From: Meishania sp964351985
GTDB lineage: Bacteria > Bacteroidota > Bacteroidia > Flavobacteriales > Flavobacteriaceae
DNA: 64,000 bases
Assembly: GCA_964351985.1 (NCBI GenBank)
Contig: CAYGPR010000007.1
Coordinates: 37,876-101,875, forward strand
Direction: 5' to 3'
The position numbers were made by a program, and so were the translations under genes. Shown here piece after piece: positions 1 through 9,140 of the stretch (positions are counted from its first letter, which is position 1; each line of letters begins with the position of its first letter). Under the pieces are notes generated by a model that ran no database searches, had not been told where the DNA came from, and saw only the letters and a program-made list of their open reading frames with translations.

Positions 1-147
1 CGATGCCGGAAATTCATTTGACTTTGAGAACATAACTTCACATCAATCACCATGCATCGGGTAGCGTACCTATTCGAACCTGAACTTTTTTGGAATCTTG
101 CCTGTCTGCAGACGGGTTTGATGCTTGAAATTTGATACTTTCGAAGT
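1..147. other. Left edge, upstream region of lpxB
   Basis: No gene can be named here. A + frame is open from position 2 to a TAG at 62-64 and could be the last 20 codons of an upstream gene, but those residues match nothing I recognise and are not the usual SurE end often found before lpxB. A weak TAnnTTTG-like element (TACTTTCG) lies at 136-143, five bases before the lpxB start, which would make a nearly leaderless message if real. Confidence 0.2.
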
Positions 148-1263
148 ATGAGATATTATATCATCGCCGGTGAAGCTTCCGGAGACCTTCACGGATCGAA
201 CCTCATTAAGGCCCTAAAAGCCAAAGATGAAGGTGCTGACATACGTTGCTGGGGTGGTGACCTGATGGAAAAGGCCGGTGGAACTTTGGCCAAACACTAT
301 AAAGAAATGGCCTTTATGGGGTTTTTCGAGGTGCTTCAAAATGTAACTACCATCTCAAAAAATATAAAATTCTGCAAGGAAGATATTCTTCAATTCGCTC
401 CTGACATCATAATTTTTATCGATTATTCAGGTTTTAACCTGCGCATCGCGAAATGGGCCAAAGAGCAAAACTTTAAAACCAACTACTATATCTCTCCCCA
501 GATCTGGGCCTCTCGTGAAGGCCGTATCAAAAATATCAAAAGGGATATCGATGCCATGTACGTCATACTTCCTTTTGAAAAAGAGTTTTATGAAAAAAAA
601 CATGACTTTCCGGTACATTTTGTGGGCCATCCTTTAATCGACGCCATAGAAAACAGACCTGAAATCGATACGGAAATCTTCCGGTCGGAAAATTGCCTTG
701 ATTCCGAGAAACCCATCATAGCACTTTTACCGGGCAGCCGGAAACAGGAAGTAGAAAAGATGTTGCACCTAATGCTTTCGATAGTTGGTGATTTTTCCGA
801 GTATGAGTTCGTAATTGCAGGCGCACCAAGTTTGGAGCGCGATTTCTATACTCCGTTTTTAGACAATCCGAATGTAGGTTTTGTATCCAACAAAACTTAT
901 GACTTGTTGAGCAGTGCGCATGCGGCATTGGTTACAAGTGGCACGGCCACCCTTGAAACCGCACTTTATCAAGTGCCACAAGTAGTGTGCTATCGTGCCA
1001 ATTGGATATCGTACCAAATTGCGAAACGTATCATAACACTCGATTATATCTCACTGGTGAACCTCATTATGGGCAAAGAGGTGGTGAAAGAATTACTTCA
1101 GGATGAACTGACCACAAAAAATCTAAAAAAAGAGCTTTCCAAAATTCTTGAGGGGCCAAATCGTAGAGAACAATTAGACTTATATTCAGAATTAGTCCAG
1201 AAATTGGGTGGCGCTGGAGCTAGTGAAAAAACCGCCCGCCTCATCATCGATAGTATTCAATAG
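148..1263 (+). CDS. lpxB: Lipid-A-disaccharide synthase LpxB
   Basis: GT19 glycosyltransferase that joins lipid X to UDP-2,3-diacylglucosamine to form the lipid A disaccharide, acting at the inner face of the inner membrane. The 371-residue length is normal for the family. The sequence shows the N-terminal IIAGEASGDLHG block (residues 5-16), the GHPLID block near residue 170, the LLPGSRKQEV motif near residues 193-202 and the TSGTATLET nucleotide-sugar block near residues 263-271. The ATG at 148 is chosen because it begins directly with the conserved MRYYIIAGEASG strand. It is followed after 78 bases by a separately promoted peptidase gene. Nothing is missing in the core. Identification is firm. 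Confidence 0.96.
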   Translation: MRYYIIAGEASGDLHGSNLIKALKAKDEGADIRCWGGDLMEKAGGTLAKHYKEMAFMGFFEVLQNVTTISKNIKFCKEDILQFAPDIIIFIDYSGFNLRIAKWAKEQNFKTNYYISPQIWASREGRIKNIKRDIDAMYVILPFEKEFYEKKHDFPVHFVGHPLIDAIENRPEIDTEIFRSENCLDSEKPIIALLPGSRKQEVEKMLHLMLSIVGDFSEYEFVIAGAPSLERDFYTPFLDNPNVGFVSNKTYDLLSSAHAALVTSGTATLETALYQVPQVVCYRANWISYQIAKRIITLDYISLVNLIMGKEVVKELLQDELTTKNLKKELSKILEGPNRREQLDLYSELVQKLGGAGASEKTARLIIDSIQ

Positions 1264-1302
1264 CGATACTCCCCTGAAGAAAAACAATTTTAAATATTTA
1301 TG

Positions 1303-1310
1303 TAATTTTG
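1303..1310 (+). promoter_or_regulatory. Bacteroidota -7 promoter element TAATTTTG
   Basis: The sequence TAATTTTG fits the Bacteroidota -7 consensus TAnnTTTG and lies 31 bases before the ATG of the C40 peptidase, giving a plausible short 5' UTR. No clear TTG is seen at -33, so this is a candidate based on the -7 element and position. Confidence 0.45.
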
Positions 1311-1341
1311 AGGGCGAAGCATTCAAATTACGCTCTAGGCA

Positions 1342-1893
1342 ATGCGAAAGTTAGTATACTATATTCCCTTAATTTTTTTTCTCAGCTGTGGTACGGTAAA
1401 AAAAAGAACGACCTATAGTAAAGAAAGAAAGGTTTCTGTTGAGGCCACCAAAAAGGTGCGGTCAACCGGCAATACCTCTGAGGAGAAAAAGAAAACAAGT
1501 AGAACCTCATCCAAAGCAGACAATATCATAAGTACCGCCCTTACCTATTCGGGTGTTCGATATAAATTTGGCGGTACTACCAAAAAGGGCATGGACTGTT
1601 CGGGCCTTTTATATGTTGCCTTCGGTGAACATGACATACAACTACCCAGGGTTTCATATCAAATGGCGGAAGAAGGCCGTCAAATCAGGGTCAACAATGT
1701 TGAAAAAGGCGATCTACTATTTTTTAGGACGAGCAAACGCAAAAAACGAATCAATCATGTCGGTATGGTCGTAGCGGTAGAAGGAGACGAAATAAAATTC
1801 ATTCACGCCTCGACTTCGAGAGGTGTCATCGTGTCTTCGTTACGTGAGGGTTATTGGAACTATGCTTTTGTAAAAGCCACTAGAGTTCTGTAG
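1342..1893 (+). CDS. C40 family (NlpC/P60) peptidase, lipoprotein
   Basis: Cell-wall hydrolase of the NlpC/P60 family, expected to cut peptide stems of peptidoglycan in the periplasm. A lipoprotein signal peptide ends at FFLSCGT, making Cys16 the lipidated residue. A Lys/Arg/Ser/Thr-rich linker of about 40 residues follows, then the catalytic domain from about residue 58. The triad is visible: Cys86 in GMDCSGL, His139 in NHVGM and His155 in FIHASTS. At 183 residues it is a minimal one-domain member with no SH3 or LysM partner. It lies between lpxB and comEC on the same strand, and comEC starts 33 bases later, so these two may be cotranscribed. The family is certain; the exact bond cut is not. 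Confidence 0.9.
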   Translation: MRKLVYYIPLIFFLSCGTVKKRTTYSKERKVSVEATKKVRSTGNTSEEKKKTSRTSSKADNIISTALTYSGVRYKFGGTTKKGMDCSGLLYVAFGEHDIQLPRVSYQMAEEGRQIRVNNVEKGDLLFFRTSKRKKRINHVGMVVAVEGDEIKFIHASTSRGVIVSSLREGYWNYAFVKATRVL

Positions 1894-1926
1894 TTTTTAC
1901 CTATTTTAGGGGATAAGCCGAACCCA

Positions 1927-3954
1927 ATGCAACTTCTTAAATTTATTCCCATTAAGCTTACCTTTTGCTTAGTTGTGGGAATACTTTTGGGTCATTATTT
2001 TAAAATTGGCATATATCCTTCATTAATTCTGACAATTCTTTCCATTGGATTATTGGCGATAACGCACTTCAATATAGATAGTAAAAAATCCATTTTATTT
2101 GGTGTACTAGCAATCATTGCAACCTTCAACATCGGTATTTTCTCTGTGTCACTATCACAATCAGAAAACTATGCTTCACATCACTCAAATCAAAATCTCA
2201 AAAAACATAGTGTCTGGCGATTAAAGGTTCAAGAAGTCATGAAGCCTACGGCATTCTCAAATCGCTACGTGGGCTTGGTTCGAACATTGAATGGTAAAAA
2301 AAGTTCTGGTAAAATACTTTTGAACCTTCCTGTCGATACCGCAGACCGACATCTCAAGGTCGATGATGAACTTTTGATTTTTGCGCAAGCTCAGGAAATA
2401 GGTGCCCCTTTAAATCCCCATCAATTCGACTACAAAGAATACTTGGAAAGTTTGGGGATAACACATCAACTACGATTACAAAAAGAGCATTTTGTAGTTC
2501 AGGAAAATGCTTCTAAAACCATTTTCGGAATTGCAGCTTCCCTCAGAAATAGCATAATCGATAAACTCAAAAACGCAAATTTCGGAGAGGAAGAACTAGG
2601 TATCATACAGGCCCTGCTCTTAGGACAACGCCATGACATTTCAGAAACGACCTATAACAACTATAAAAATGCAGGAGCAGTTCATATTTTGGCCGTTTCA
2701 GGACTACATATCGGAATATTGCTGTTGCTCTTGCAGTTTTTACTTCAACCGCTGGAATCTGTTCCCAAGGGAAAAACCATAAAACTCATCGTAATCGTCG
2801 TTCTTTTGTGGGGCTTTGCACTATTGGCCGGCTTGTCAGCCTCGATAATTAGGGCGGTAACCATGTTTTCTTTCGTGGCATATGCGCTCTATTTAAATCG
2901 ACCGAGCAATACATTCAATATTCTAGCCTTGTCGATGTTCTTTATTCTTTTGCTATTCGATCCGAAGTTGTTGTTTCAAGTGGGGTTTCAAATGAGCTAC
3001 GCGGCGGTGTTCGCCATCGTCTGGATCTATCCCCTTTTACAACAGTTTTGGTTTCCAAAGAATAAAATCGCTCGATATTTTTGGCAACTGTTATCGGTCA
3101 GCATTGCGGCCCAGTTGGGTGTGCTGCCTATCAGTCTTTTTTACTTTCATCAATTTCCGGGGCTTTTCTTTGTTTCGAACCTATTGATCATTCCGGTTTT
3201 AGGATTGATTTTGGGAATGGGTATTTTGGTCATTCTGCTCGCCCTTGCCAATTTGCTGCCAAAGTTTCTTGCCAGAGGATATAATTTTGTTATCGAATTG
3301 ATGAACGATGTTATAGGCTGGGTCGCGCACCAGGAGGCTTTTGTTTTTCAGAATGTTCCCTTTGACAGGGTTCAATTATTTTTGGCCTACTTGATTCTAT
3401 TCAGTCTCATCTTGGTCTTTACAAAACCTACCTTTAAAAGAACAGCGTCTTTGTTGTTAGGAATCCTTCTTTTTCAATCGTGGATGTTATACTCGACATT
3501 CCGAACCCAGGCAGAAGAGCATCTAATTGTGACCCATCAAAACCGGAATTCGATTTTGTTGCATCAATCGGGGAATAATCTTATTGTCTATAGCAATGCA
3601 AAACAGCGTACCGAACGATTGGCTACCGATTATAAAATAGCCGAAAGGGTCGCTTCCATCGAAAATCACGATTTAAAGAATAGTTATAGTATTGGAAACG
3701 AAAAACTTCTTGTTATCGATAGTTTGGGAGTATATCTAAAAGGCAGACCAAATCAGGAATACGTGTTACTGACCGAATCCCCAAAAATTAATCTGGAACG
3801 ACTTATCGATTCCATAAAACCCAAAAAGATTATTGCAGATGGCAGCAATTACAAAAGCTATATTCAAAGATGGCAGAAAACCTGTACCAAAAGAAGACTC
3901 CCTTTTCACTATACAGGTGAAAAGGGAGCGTATTATTTTGAATTCAATAATTAA
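1927..3954 (+). CDS. comEC: ComEC/Rec2-family DNA uptake channel
   Basis: Polytopic membrane protein of the ComEC/Rec2 family, which moves single-stranded DNA across the inner membrane during natural transformation. At 675 residues it has N-terminal membrane segments, a DUF4131-like soluble OB-type region (about residues 90-190) and the Competence domain (about 245-500) with the characteristic VHILAVSGLHIGIL block near residue 250. The C-terminal 150 residues sit where many relatives carry a metallo-beta-lactamase nuclease, but no HxHxDH metal motif is present, so only a degenerate version remains, as I believe is usual in flavobacteria. Its stop codon overlaps by 4 bases the stop of the convergent POT transporter gene, and a strong hairpin lies inside its last codons. 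Whether this strain is transformable cannot be judged from here. Confidence 0.88.
   Translation: MQLLKFIPIKLTFCLVVGILLGHYFKIGIYPSLILTILSIGLLAITHFNIDSKKSILFGVLAIIATFNIGIFSVSLSQSENYASHHSNQNLKKHSVWRLKVQEVMKPTAFSNRYVGLVRTLNGKKSSGKILLNLPVDTADRHLKVDDELLIFAQAQEIGAPLNPHQFDYKEYLESLGITHQLRLQKEHFVVQENASKTIFGIAASLRNSIIDKLKNANFGEEELGIIQALLLGQRHDISETTYNNYKNAGAVHILAVSGLHIGILLLLLQFLLQPLESVPKGKTIKLIVIVVLLWGFALLAGLSASIIRAVTMFSFVAYALYLNRPSNTFNILALSMFFILLLFDPKLLFQVGFQMSYAAVFAIVWIYPLLQQFWFPKNKIARYFWQLLSVSIAAQLGVLPISLFYFHQFPGLFFVSNLLIIPVLGLILGMGILVILLALANLLPKFLARGYNFVIELMNDVIGWVAHQEAFVFQNVPFDRVQLFLAYLILFSLILVFTKPTFKRTASLLLGILLFQSWMLYSTFRTQAEEHLIVTHQNRNSILLHQSGNNLIVYSNAKQRTERLATDYKIAERVASIENHDLKNSYSIGNEKLLVIDSLGVYLKGRPNQEYVLLTESPKINLERLIDSIKPKKIIADGSNYKSYIQRWQKTCTKRRLPFHYTGEKGAYYFEFNN
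3898..3928. terminator. 12-bp perfect hairpin inside the comEC 3' end
   Basis: CTCCCTTTTCAC at 3898-3909 and GTGAAAAGGGAG at 3917-3928 are perfect inverted repeats around a 7-base loop. It lies about 25 bases inside the end of comEC, next to the convergent POT gene. With no intergenic space, it may serve as a terminator for one or both genes. It has no clean U-tract on + (CGTATTATTTT follows), so termination is inferred. Confidence 0.45.
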
Positions 3955-5483
3955 TGCACGTTACCCATCAATTTCTTAATCAGAGGAGAGGCCAAAAGCA
4001 CCAATATACCCGCACCGATAGAGTATTTGGCAATCAACATGAATCCATCGGTATACACCGCTAGGGTTTCAAAACCCCCAATATTCTTATCCGTGCTTTC
4101 TATGGCCAATTGTTTCCCGATAAACCCGACAACTTGAAAGGCAAAAGCAGATGACAAAAACCAAACCCCCATCATAAAGGCGACGATCCGTTTGGGCGAA
4201 AGATCGGTAATTTTTGAAAGACCGACAGGTGACATAAAGAGTTCGCCCACAGAAAGCAAGAAATACATCAACAAAAGATATGCGAATGGCACCAAGCCAT
4301 TTTCATTGGCACTCGCACCACTGATAGATAGCACGTAAAAACTAATGCCTGCGAACAACAATCCCAAACCGAATTTATAGGGTGTTCTTGGATTTTTTCC
4401 CTTCTTGCTCAGGTATGTCCACATCATTGATATAGGAATGGCCAAAATAATAATGAACATGGAGTTTAGTGAATTGGTCTGTGCCGCAGACATTAAAGTC
4501 AATTCAACGTTTCGGGCCGCGAAAAGCGTAATAACGCTTCCCGAAAGCTCATGAAAGCCCCAAAAAATAGTCATGAAAAATGTAATCAAGACAGCAACGA
4601 TGAGTTTTTTACGTTCGTCGACCGTCGCCTTGAACATAATACTACCCAAATAAATAAGTATAGAAATACCAATCAATTTGAAAATTATGTTGACTATGTT
4701 TTGGTCTTCAAAAAAACTTCCTTCATCGCCCAATGCCTTGTAAGATGAAAGTAAAAATGCAATTAGCGGAGCGGATAGAACTGCCAACAACGGTACTAGC
4801 GTACCTTGTCGTATGCCCAATACTTTTTTATCCATGACTTGTTCATTAGGAGGCAACCCTCTATCCCCAAAGACATTTTTTCGAATACCGCTCCAAAAGA
4901 ACAAAAGACCTGTTAGCATGCCGATACCTGCAAGTCCAAAACCGTAATGCCATCCGTATTCATAAGCCAGCCAACCACATAATAAAGGGGCCACCCAGCC
5001 CCCGATATTGATTCCCATATAGAAAATAGTAAAACCCGAATCTTTTTTAGGGTCGCCATATGGATAAAGGGTCCCTACGAAAGTGGAAATATTTGGCTTA
5101 AAGAACCCGTTCCCGACAATGATAAAGGCGAGTGCCAAAAAGAAAGCTATATTGTTTTCTATGGCCAATACAAAATGGCCTATCGCCATTAAGATTCCAC
5201 CCAAGAAAATGGAATTACGCATTCCCAAAATCTTATCGGAAATCTGGCCCCCGATCACCGTCGAAGCATACACTAAAGAGCCATACGAAGCATAAACAGC
5301 TGCTGTAGCGTAGTCACGTTCCGCGAGAGCCTCAAAGATTACTTGAACCATGTAAAGCGTTAACAACGCCCGCATGCCATAGAAGCTAAAACGCTCCCAG
5401 AGTTCGGCAAAAAACAAATAGAAAAGTCCCTTGGGGTGACCGAACATTTGTTGTTGATCGGTAAATTCGTTTTTAGCTTCCAT
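3951..5483 (-). CDS. POT/PTR2-family proton-coupled peptide transporter
   Basis: Major-facilitator protein of the proton-dependent oligopeptide transporter family, importing di- and tripeptides across the inner membrane. It has 510 residues and many hydrophobic segments. The family ExxERFxYYG motif is seen at residues 27-36 (ELWERFSFYG), with GNGFFKPN and the PTR2 signature around FTIFYMGINIGG near residues 149-160. It is preceded, 17 bases upstream on the same strand, by a secreted dipeptidyl peptidase IV, so peptide release and uptake are probably coexpressed. Its 3' end overlaps comEC by 4 bases in convergent orientation. Family assignment is firm; the particular peptide range is unknown. 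Confidence 0.93.
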   Translation of the reverse strand: MEAKNEFTDQQQMFGHPKGLFYLFFAELWERFSFYGMRALLTLYMVQVIFEALAERDYATAAVYASYGSLVYASTVIGGQISDKILGMRNSIFLGGILMAIGHFVLAIENNIAFFLALAFIIVGNGFFKPNISTFVGTLYPYGDPKKDSGFTIFYMGINIGGWVAPLLCGWLAYEYGWHYGFGLAGIGMLTGLLFFWSGIRKNVFGDRGLPPNEQVMDKKVLGIRQGTLVPLLAVLSAPLIAFLLSSYKALGDEGSFFEDQNIVNIIFKLIGISILIYLGSIMFKATVDERKKLIVAVLITFFMTIFWGFHELSGSVITLFAARNVELTLMSAAQTNSLNSMFIIILAIPISMMWTYLSKKGKNPRTPYKFGLGLLFAGISFYVLSISGASANENGLVPFAYLLLMYFLLSVGELFMSPVGLSKITDLSPKRIVAFMMGVWFLSSAFAFQVVGFIGKQLAIESTDKNIGGFETLAVYTDGFMLIAKYSIGAGILVLLASPLIKKLMGNVH

Positions 5484-5500
5484 AAATTATTAGATTGGTT

Positions 5501-7666
5501 TTATAAGTTTTCTTTTACAAAGTTGGTCAATTTGGTAAAGAGGTGAATTCTTGTATTTCCGCCATATATCCCATGATTTTTATCGGGATAAATCGCCCAA
5601 TCAAATTGTTTGTTGGCTTGCACGAGCGCCTCTATCATGCGCATACTATTCTGCACATGCACATTGTCGTCACCCGATCCGTGAACTAGTAGATACTTAC
5701 CCTCCAAAAGTTCAGGATAATTAAAGGGGGAATTGTCATCATATCCATTAGGGTTTTCGGCCGGGGTCTGCATGAAGCGTTCCGTATAAATGGTATCGTA
5801 AAAGCGCCAGCTGGTAACGGGCGCCACGGCAATGGCCATTTCAAATACATCATTACCTTTTAAAATACAGTTCGTAGCCATATGACCGCCAAAGCTCCAG
5901 CCCCAAATTCCGGTACGGTCTTCATCGATATAAGAGAGTTCGCTCAGCTTCTTGGCCGCGGCAATCTGGTCTTCGGTCTCATACTTTACCAAATTCAGGT
6001 AGGTAACTTTTTTAAAATCACGCCCTTTGAGACCAGTTCCGCGTCCATCGACACAGACCACGACATAGCCATCTGCGACCAGCATTTGATGCCAATAGTC
6101 GTTGGCACCCATCCATCGGTTCGAAACACTTTGAGAACCTGGACCACTATATTGGGTCATAAACAATGGGTACTTTTTACTCTCGTCAAAATCTTTTGGC
6201 TTCATCATGTACATATTCAGATCATTGCCATTTATTGAAATCGTAGAAAACTCTTTAGGGACAATTTCATAACTCTTCAAAGTTTCCAAAAGTGACTCAT
6301 TATTTTTAATATCCTTCAATTTTTTACCGGTCAAAGCCTTGTGCAAGGTATAGGTAGGTGGGGTATCAGAGCTAGAGAAAGTATTTATGAAATAGGTAAA
6401 ATCTGCACTAAAATCTGCATTGTTGGTGCCTTCCTCGGCGGTCAACGCTTTTCGGTTTTTTCCATTGCTATCGATGCTATGAACCCCTCGGTTTATAGAA
6501 CCGTTTTCGGTGGATTGATAATATACCTTGTCTTCGTTCTGGTCATAACCATAGTACGCGGTAACTTCCCATGGGCCTTTGGTAATCTGGTTCATCAATT
6601 TTCCATCTTCATTATGAAGGTAGATATGGTTCCAACCATCTTTTTCGCTCGACCAGATAAAACTATCGTTGGCCAAAAAGGTGAGGTTGTCGTGAATATC
6701 GACATAAGCCGCGTCTTTTTCCTGTAATAAAAGGGTAACACTATTATCCTTGGTATTCACGCGCTGCAATTTCAAATCGTTCTGATGGCGGTTTATGGTC
6801 TGAACGCTGAGACTACTCGGGTCGTTCATCCATTTTATTCTCGGTATATAATAGGCCTCACCCAAATCGACATCCGAAATTGTACCAGAGGCTGCATCGT
6901 ACATGTGTAACGTCACGATCGCATTGTTTTCACCCGCCTTGGGATATTTGAAAACATATGGTTTTTGATATAGTTCTTCACCGTAGACATCCATTGAAAA
7001 TTCTGGGACATTGGTTTCATCGAAGCGTAAAAAGGCAATTTTTGTTCCGTCTGAATTCCATTCAAAAGCCCTTACAAAAGAAAACTCCTCTTCATATACC
7101 CAATCGGTGACCCCATTGATGATTTTATTTTTAATTCCATCGGTGGTGAGCTGCTTTGTAGCTTTTTTGGCAATATCGAAAATATATAGGTTGTTTTCAT
7201 GAACATAGGCTACTTGCTTTCCGTCAGGAGAAAATGAAGGTTCCTGAATTTTGGTATCCGCTATTTTGGTCAATGTTTTCGAGGCGATGTCGTACACATG
7301 AAATATACCAAGCGTCGAACGTCTGAAAATTGACTCTATCTCACTGGCCAATAAAATCTTGGTTTCATCCGAACTGAACTCATAGGATGAAAAATAAGGC
7401 ACATCGGTCAAATCGTCTGATGAAACTACAGTAGCGACCTTCTCCAAAGTTTTATAATCATAGGTGTCGATAGTACTGGTCTGGGAGGATCGGTCAAGGT
7501 TCAAAATAGTATACTGTTTACCATTTTTGAGCGATCGAAGCGCATCTAGGCCCTCAGTTCTAAAAGCACCCTGATAAATTTCTTCTACCGTAATTTGTTT
7601 TTGTTGGGCGGCCACATGGGTCAAGAAAAAAGTGGCCATGAACAAGAGTAAAAATGTTTTTTGCAT
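5501..7666 (-). CDS. S9 family dipeptidyl peptidase IV
   Basis: Exported prolyl dipeptidyl peptidase that removes X-Pro dipeptides from peptide N termini in the periplasm. It has a signal peptide (about residues 1-20, ending VAAQQ), a beta-propeller domain (about 50-470) that includes the YEEEFSF Glu-Glu motif binding the substrate amino terminus, and a C-terminal alpha/beta hydrolase. The catalytic triad is visible: Ser591 in GWSFGG, Asp666 or Asp667 in GDDNVH, and His698 in KNHGIYGG. Its 721 residues match the family. The POT peptide transporter follows directly, which fits use of the dipeptides released. A clear promoter could not be picked in the 154-base gap shared with HMG-CoA reductase. 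Confidence 0.95.
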   Translation of the reverse strand: MQKTFLLLFMATFFLTHVAAQQKQITVEEIYQGAFRTEGLDALRSLKNGKQYTILNLDRSSQTSTIDTYDYKTLEKVATVVSSDDLTDVPYFSSYEFSSDETKILLASEIESIFRRSTLGIFHVYDIASKTLTKIADTKIQEPSFSPDGKQVAYVHENNLYIFDIAKKATKQLTTDGIKNKIINGVTDWVYEEEFSFVRAFEWNSDGTKIAFLRFDETNVPEFSMDVYGEELYQKPYVFKYPKAGENNAIVTLHMYDAASGTISDVDLGEAYYIPRIKWMNDPSSLSVQTINRHQNDLKLQRVNTKDNSVTLLLQEKDAAYVDIHDNLTFLANDSFIWSSEKDGWNHIYLHNEDGKLMNQITKGPWEVTAYYGYDQNEDKVYYQSTENGSINRGVHSIDSNGKNRKALTAEEGTNNADFSADFTYFINTFSSSDTPPTYTLHKALTGKKLKDIKNNESLLETLKSYEIVPKEFSTISINGNDLNMYMMKPKDFDESKKYPLFMTQYSGPGSQSVSNRWMGANDYWHQMLVADGYVVVCVDGRGTGLKGRDFKKVTYLNLVKYETEDQIAAAKKLSELSYIDEDRTGIWGWSFGGHMATNCILKGNDVFEMAIAVAPVTSWRFYDTIYTERFMQTPAENPNGYDDNSPFNYPELLEGKYLLVHGSGDDNVHVQNSMRMIEALVQANKQFDWAIYPDKNHGIYGGNTRIHLFTKLTNFVKENL

Positions 7667-7820
7667 TTGTTTGTTAAAAATTGGATTAAAACCTTCAAGT
7701 TTAGTGATAATTTTGCAAAAAAAATAGCCTTTTGCCTTAAAATGAGCTAGTTCTCGATGGACTCACCACCACAATCCTTAATCTCATTATGAGTATATTT
7801 ATACCGAAATCCAAAGTTAT

Positions 7821-9140
7821 ATGATCAAGCCTATCGAGGGATTTTCCAAACTGACCAAAACCGAAAAAATAGATTGGATAGCCACCCAGTATACCGAAAA
7901 CCCCGAAACTTCCAAAGAGACCCTAAGACGGTATTGGAATTCTGATGATACACTGCAAAAGTTGCATGACGAGTTTATAGAAAATACAATCAGCAACTAT
8001 TATCTGCCTTTTGGGATTGCCCCCAATTTCTTGATCAATAACAAACTATATGCCATACCCATGGCCATAGAGGAAAGTTCGGTTGTGGCCGCCGCAAGCA
8101 AAGCCGCTAAATTCTGGCTAGAACGTGGGGGATTTAAAACGGCTATACTAGGTACTGAAAAAATTGGTCAAGTGCATTTTATGTACCATGGTGAGGTACA
8201 AAAATTGAAGGACTTTTTTGTTGAAGTACATCCTAAACTATTGTCCAGTACTTCTTCCATTACCAAAAACATGGAAAAAAGGGGAGGTGGCATTTCGAAT
8301 ATCGAACTTCGCGAGAAGACAAATAAACTCGATAACTACTATCAAATACATTGCACCTTTGAGACCTTGGATGCCATGGGTGCCAATTTTATCAATTCTT
8401 GTCTAGAACAGTTTGCCAAGACTTTCAAGGAGGAAGCGCAACATTTCAATGCCTTTACTGATAAGGAAAAAGATATCGAAATTGTTATGAGCATCTTGAG
8501 CAACTACGTTCCCAACTGTTTGGTCAGGGCCGAAGTGAGTTGTCCTATCGCGGAGTTGAATGTCGGAAATTCTATTTCCGCTGAAAAATTTGCCGAAAAG
8601 ATGGTCAGGGCGGTAAACATTGCCAAGGTAGAACCGCATCGGGCGGTCACACATAATAAAGGCATCATGAACGGAATCGACTCCGTTGTACTCGCCACCG
8701 GAAACGATTTTAGGGCCGTAGAAGCAGGTGTGCATGCCTATGCCGCGAGAAACGGTTCATATACCAGTTTGACCCATGCATCTGTCGAAAATGGCCAGTT
8801 TAGATTTTGGATGGAAATTCCACTAGCCTTGGGCACTGTTGGCGGGCTCACCAGTCTTCACCCCTTGGTAAAGTTGGCCCTAGAAATTTTAGGAAACCCC
8901 TCGGCGGAAGAGCTAATGCAAATTGTCGCAGTTGCCGGGTTAGCGCAAAACTTTGCTGCAGTACGTTCTTTGGTCACCACCGGAATTCAGGAAGGCCATA
9001 TGAAAATGCATCTCTTGAACATTTTAAACCAATTAGGGGCCAATAATGATGAGAAGAAGAAGCTGATCGAGCACTTCAAAAAAAATGCGGCCACCCATAA
9101 TGCCGTTGTCGAAGCTTTCGAACAACTAAGAAATCGGTAA
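7821..9140 (+). CDS. mvaA: Class II hydroxymethylglutaryl-CoA reductase
   Basis: Reduces HMG-CoA to mevalonate, the committed step of the mevalonate pathway, in the cytoplasm. It resembles the class II (Pseudomonas mevalonii-type) enzyme: the early ENTISNYYLPFGIA block, the EESSVVAAASKAA block with the catalytic Glu near residue 84, THNKGIMNG with the catalytic Lys near 280, ATGNDFRAVEAG with the catalytic Asp near 297, and GHMKMH with the C-terminal His near 392. At 439 residues it is normal for the class. Class II enzymes are often called degradative, but the presence of mevalonate kinase and decarboxylase genes in this same window argues for a biosynthetic role here. Its TAA shares a base with the ATG of the next gene, so the two are translationally coupled. 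Confidence 0.94.
   Translation: MIKPIEGFSKLTKTEKIDWIATQYTENPETSKETLRRYWNSDDTLQKLHDEFIENTISNYYLPFGIAPNFLINNKLYAIPMAIEESSVVAAASKAAKFWLERGGFKTAILGTEKIGQVHFMYHGEVQKLKDFFVEVHPKLLSSTSSITKNMEKRGGGISNIELREKTNKLDNYYQIHCTFETLDAMGANFINSCLEQFAKTFKEEAQHFNAFTDKEKDIEIVMSILSNYVPNCLVRAEVSCPIAELNVGNSISAEKFAEKMVRAVNIAKVEPHRAVTHNKGIMNGIDSVVLATGNDFRAVEAGVHAYAARNGSYTSLTHASVENGQFRFWMEIPLALGTVGGLTSLHPLVKLALEILGNPSAEELMQIVAVAGLAQNFAAVRSLVTTGIQEGHMKMHLLNILNQLGANNDEKKKLIEHFKKNAATHNAVVEAFEQLRNR

Noticed and set aside
7821..9140. Mevalonate degradation gene
   Set aside because: The class II label suggests degradation, but kinase and decarboxylase genes in the same window point to synthesis.
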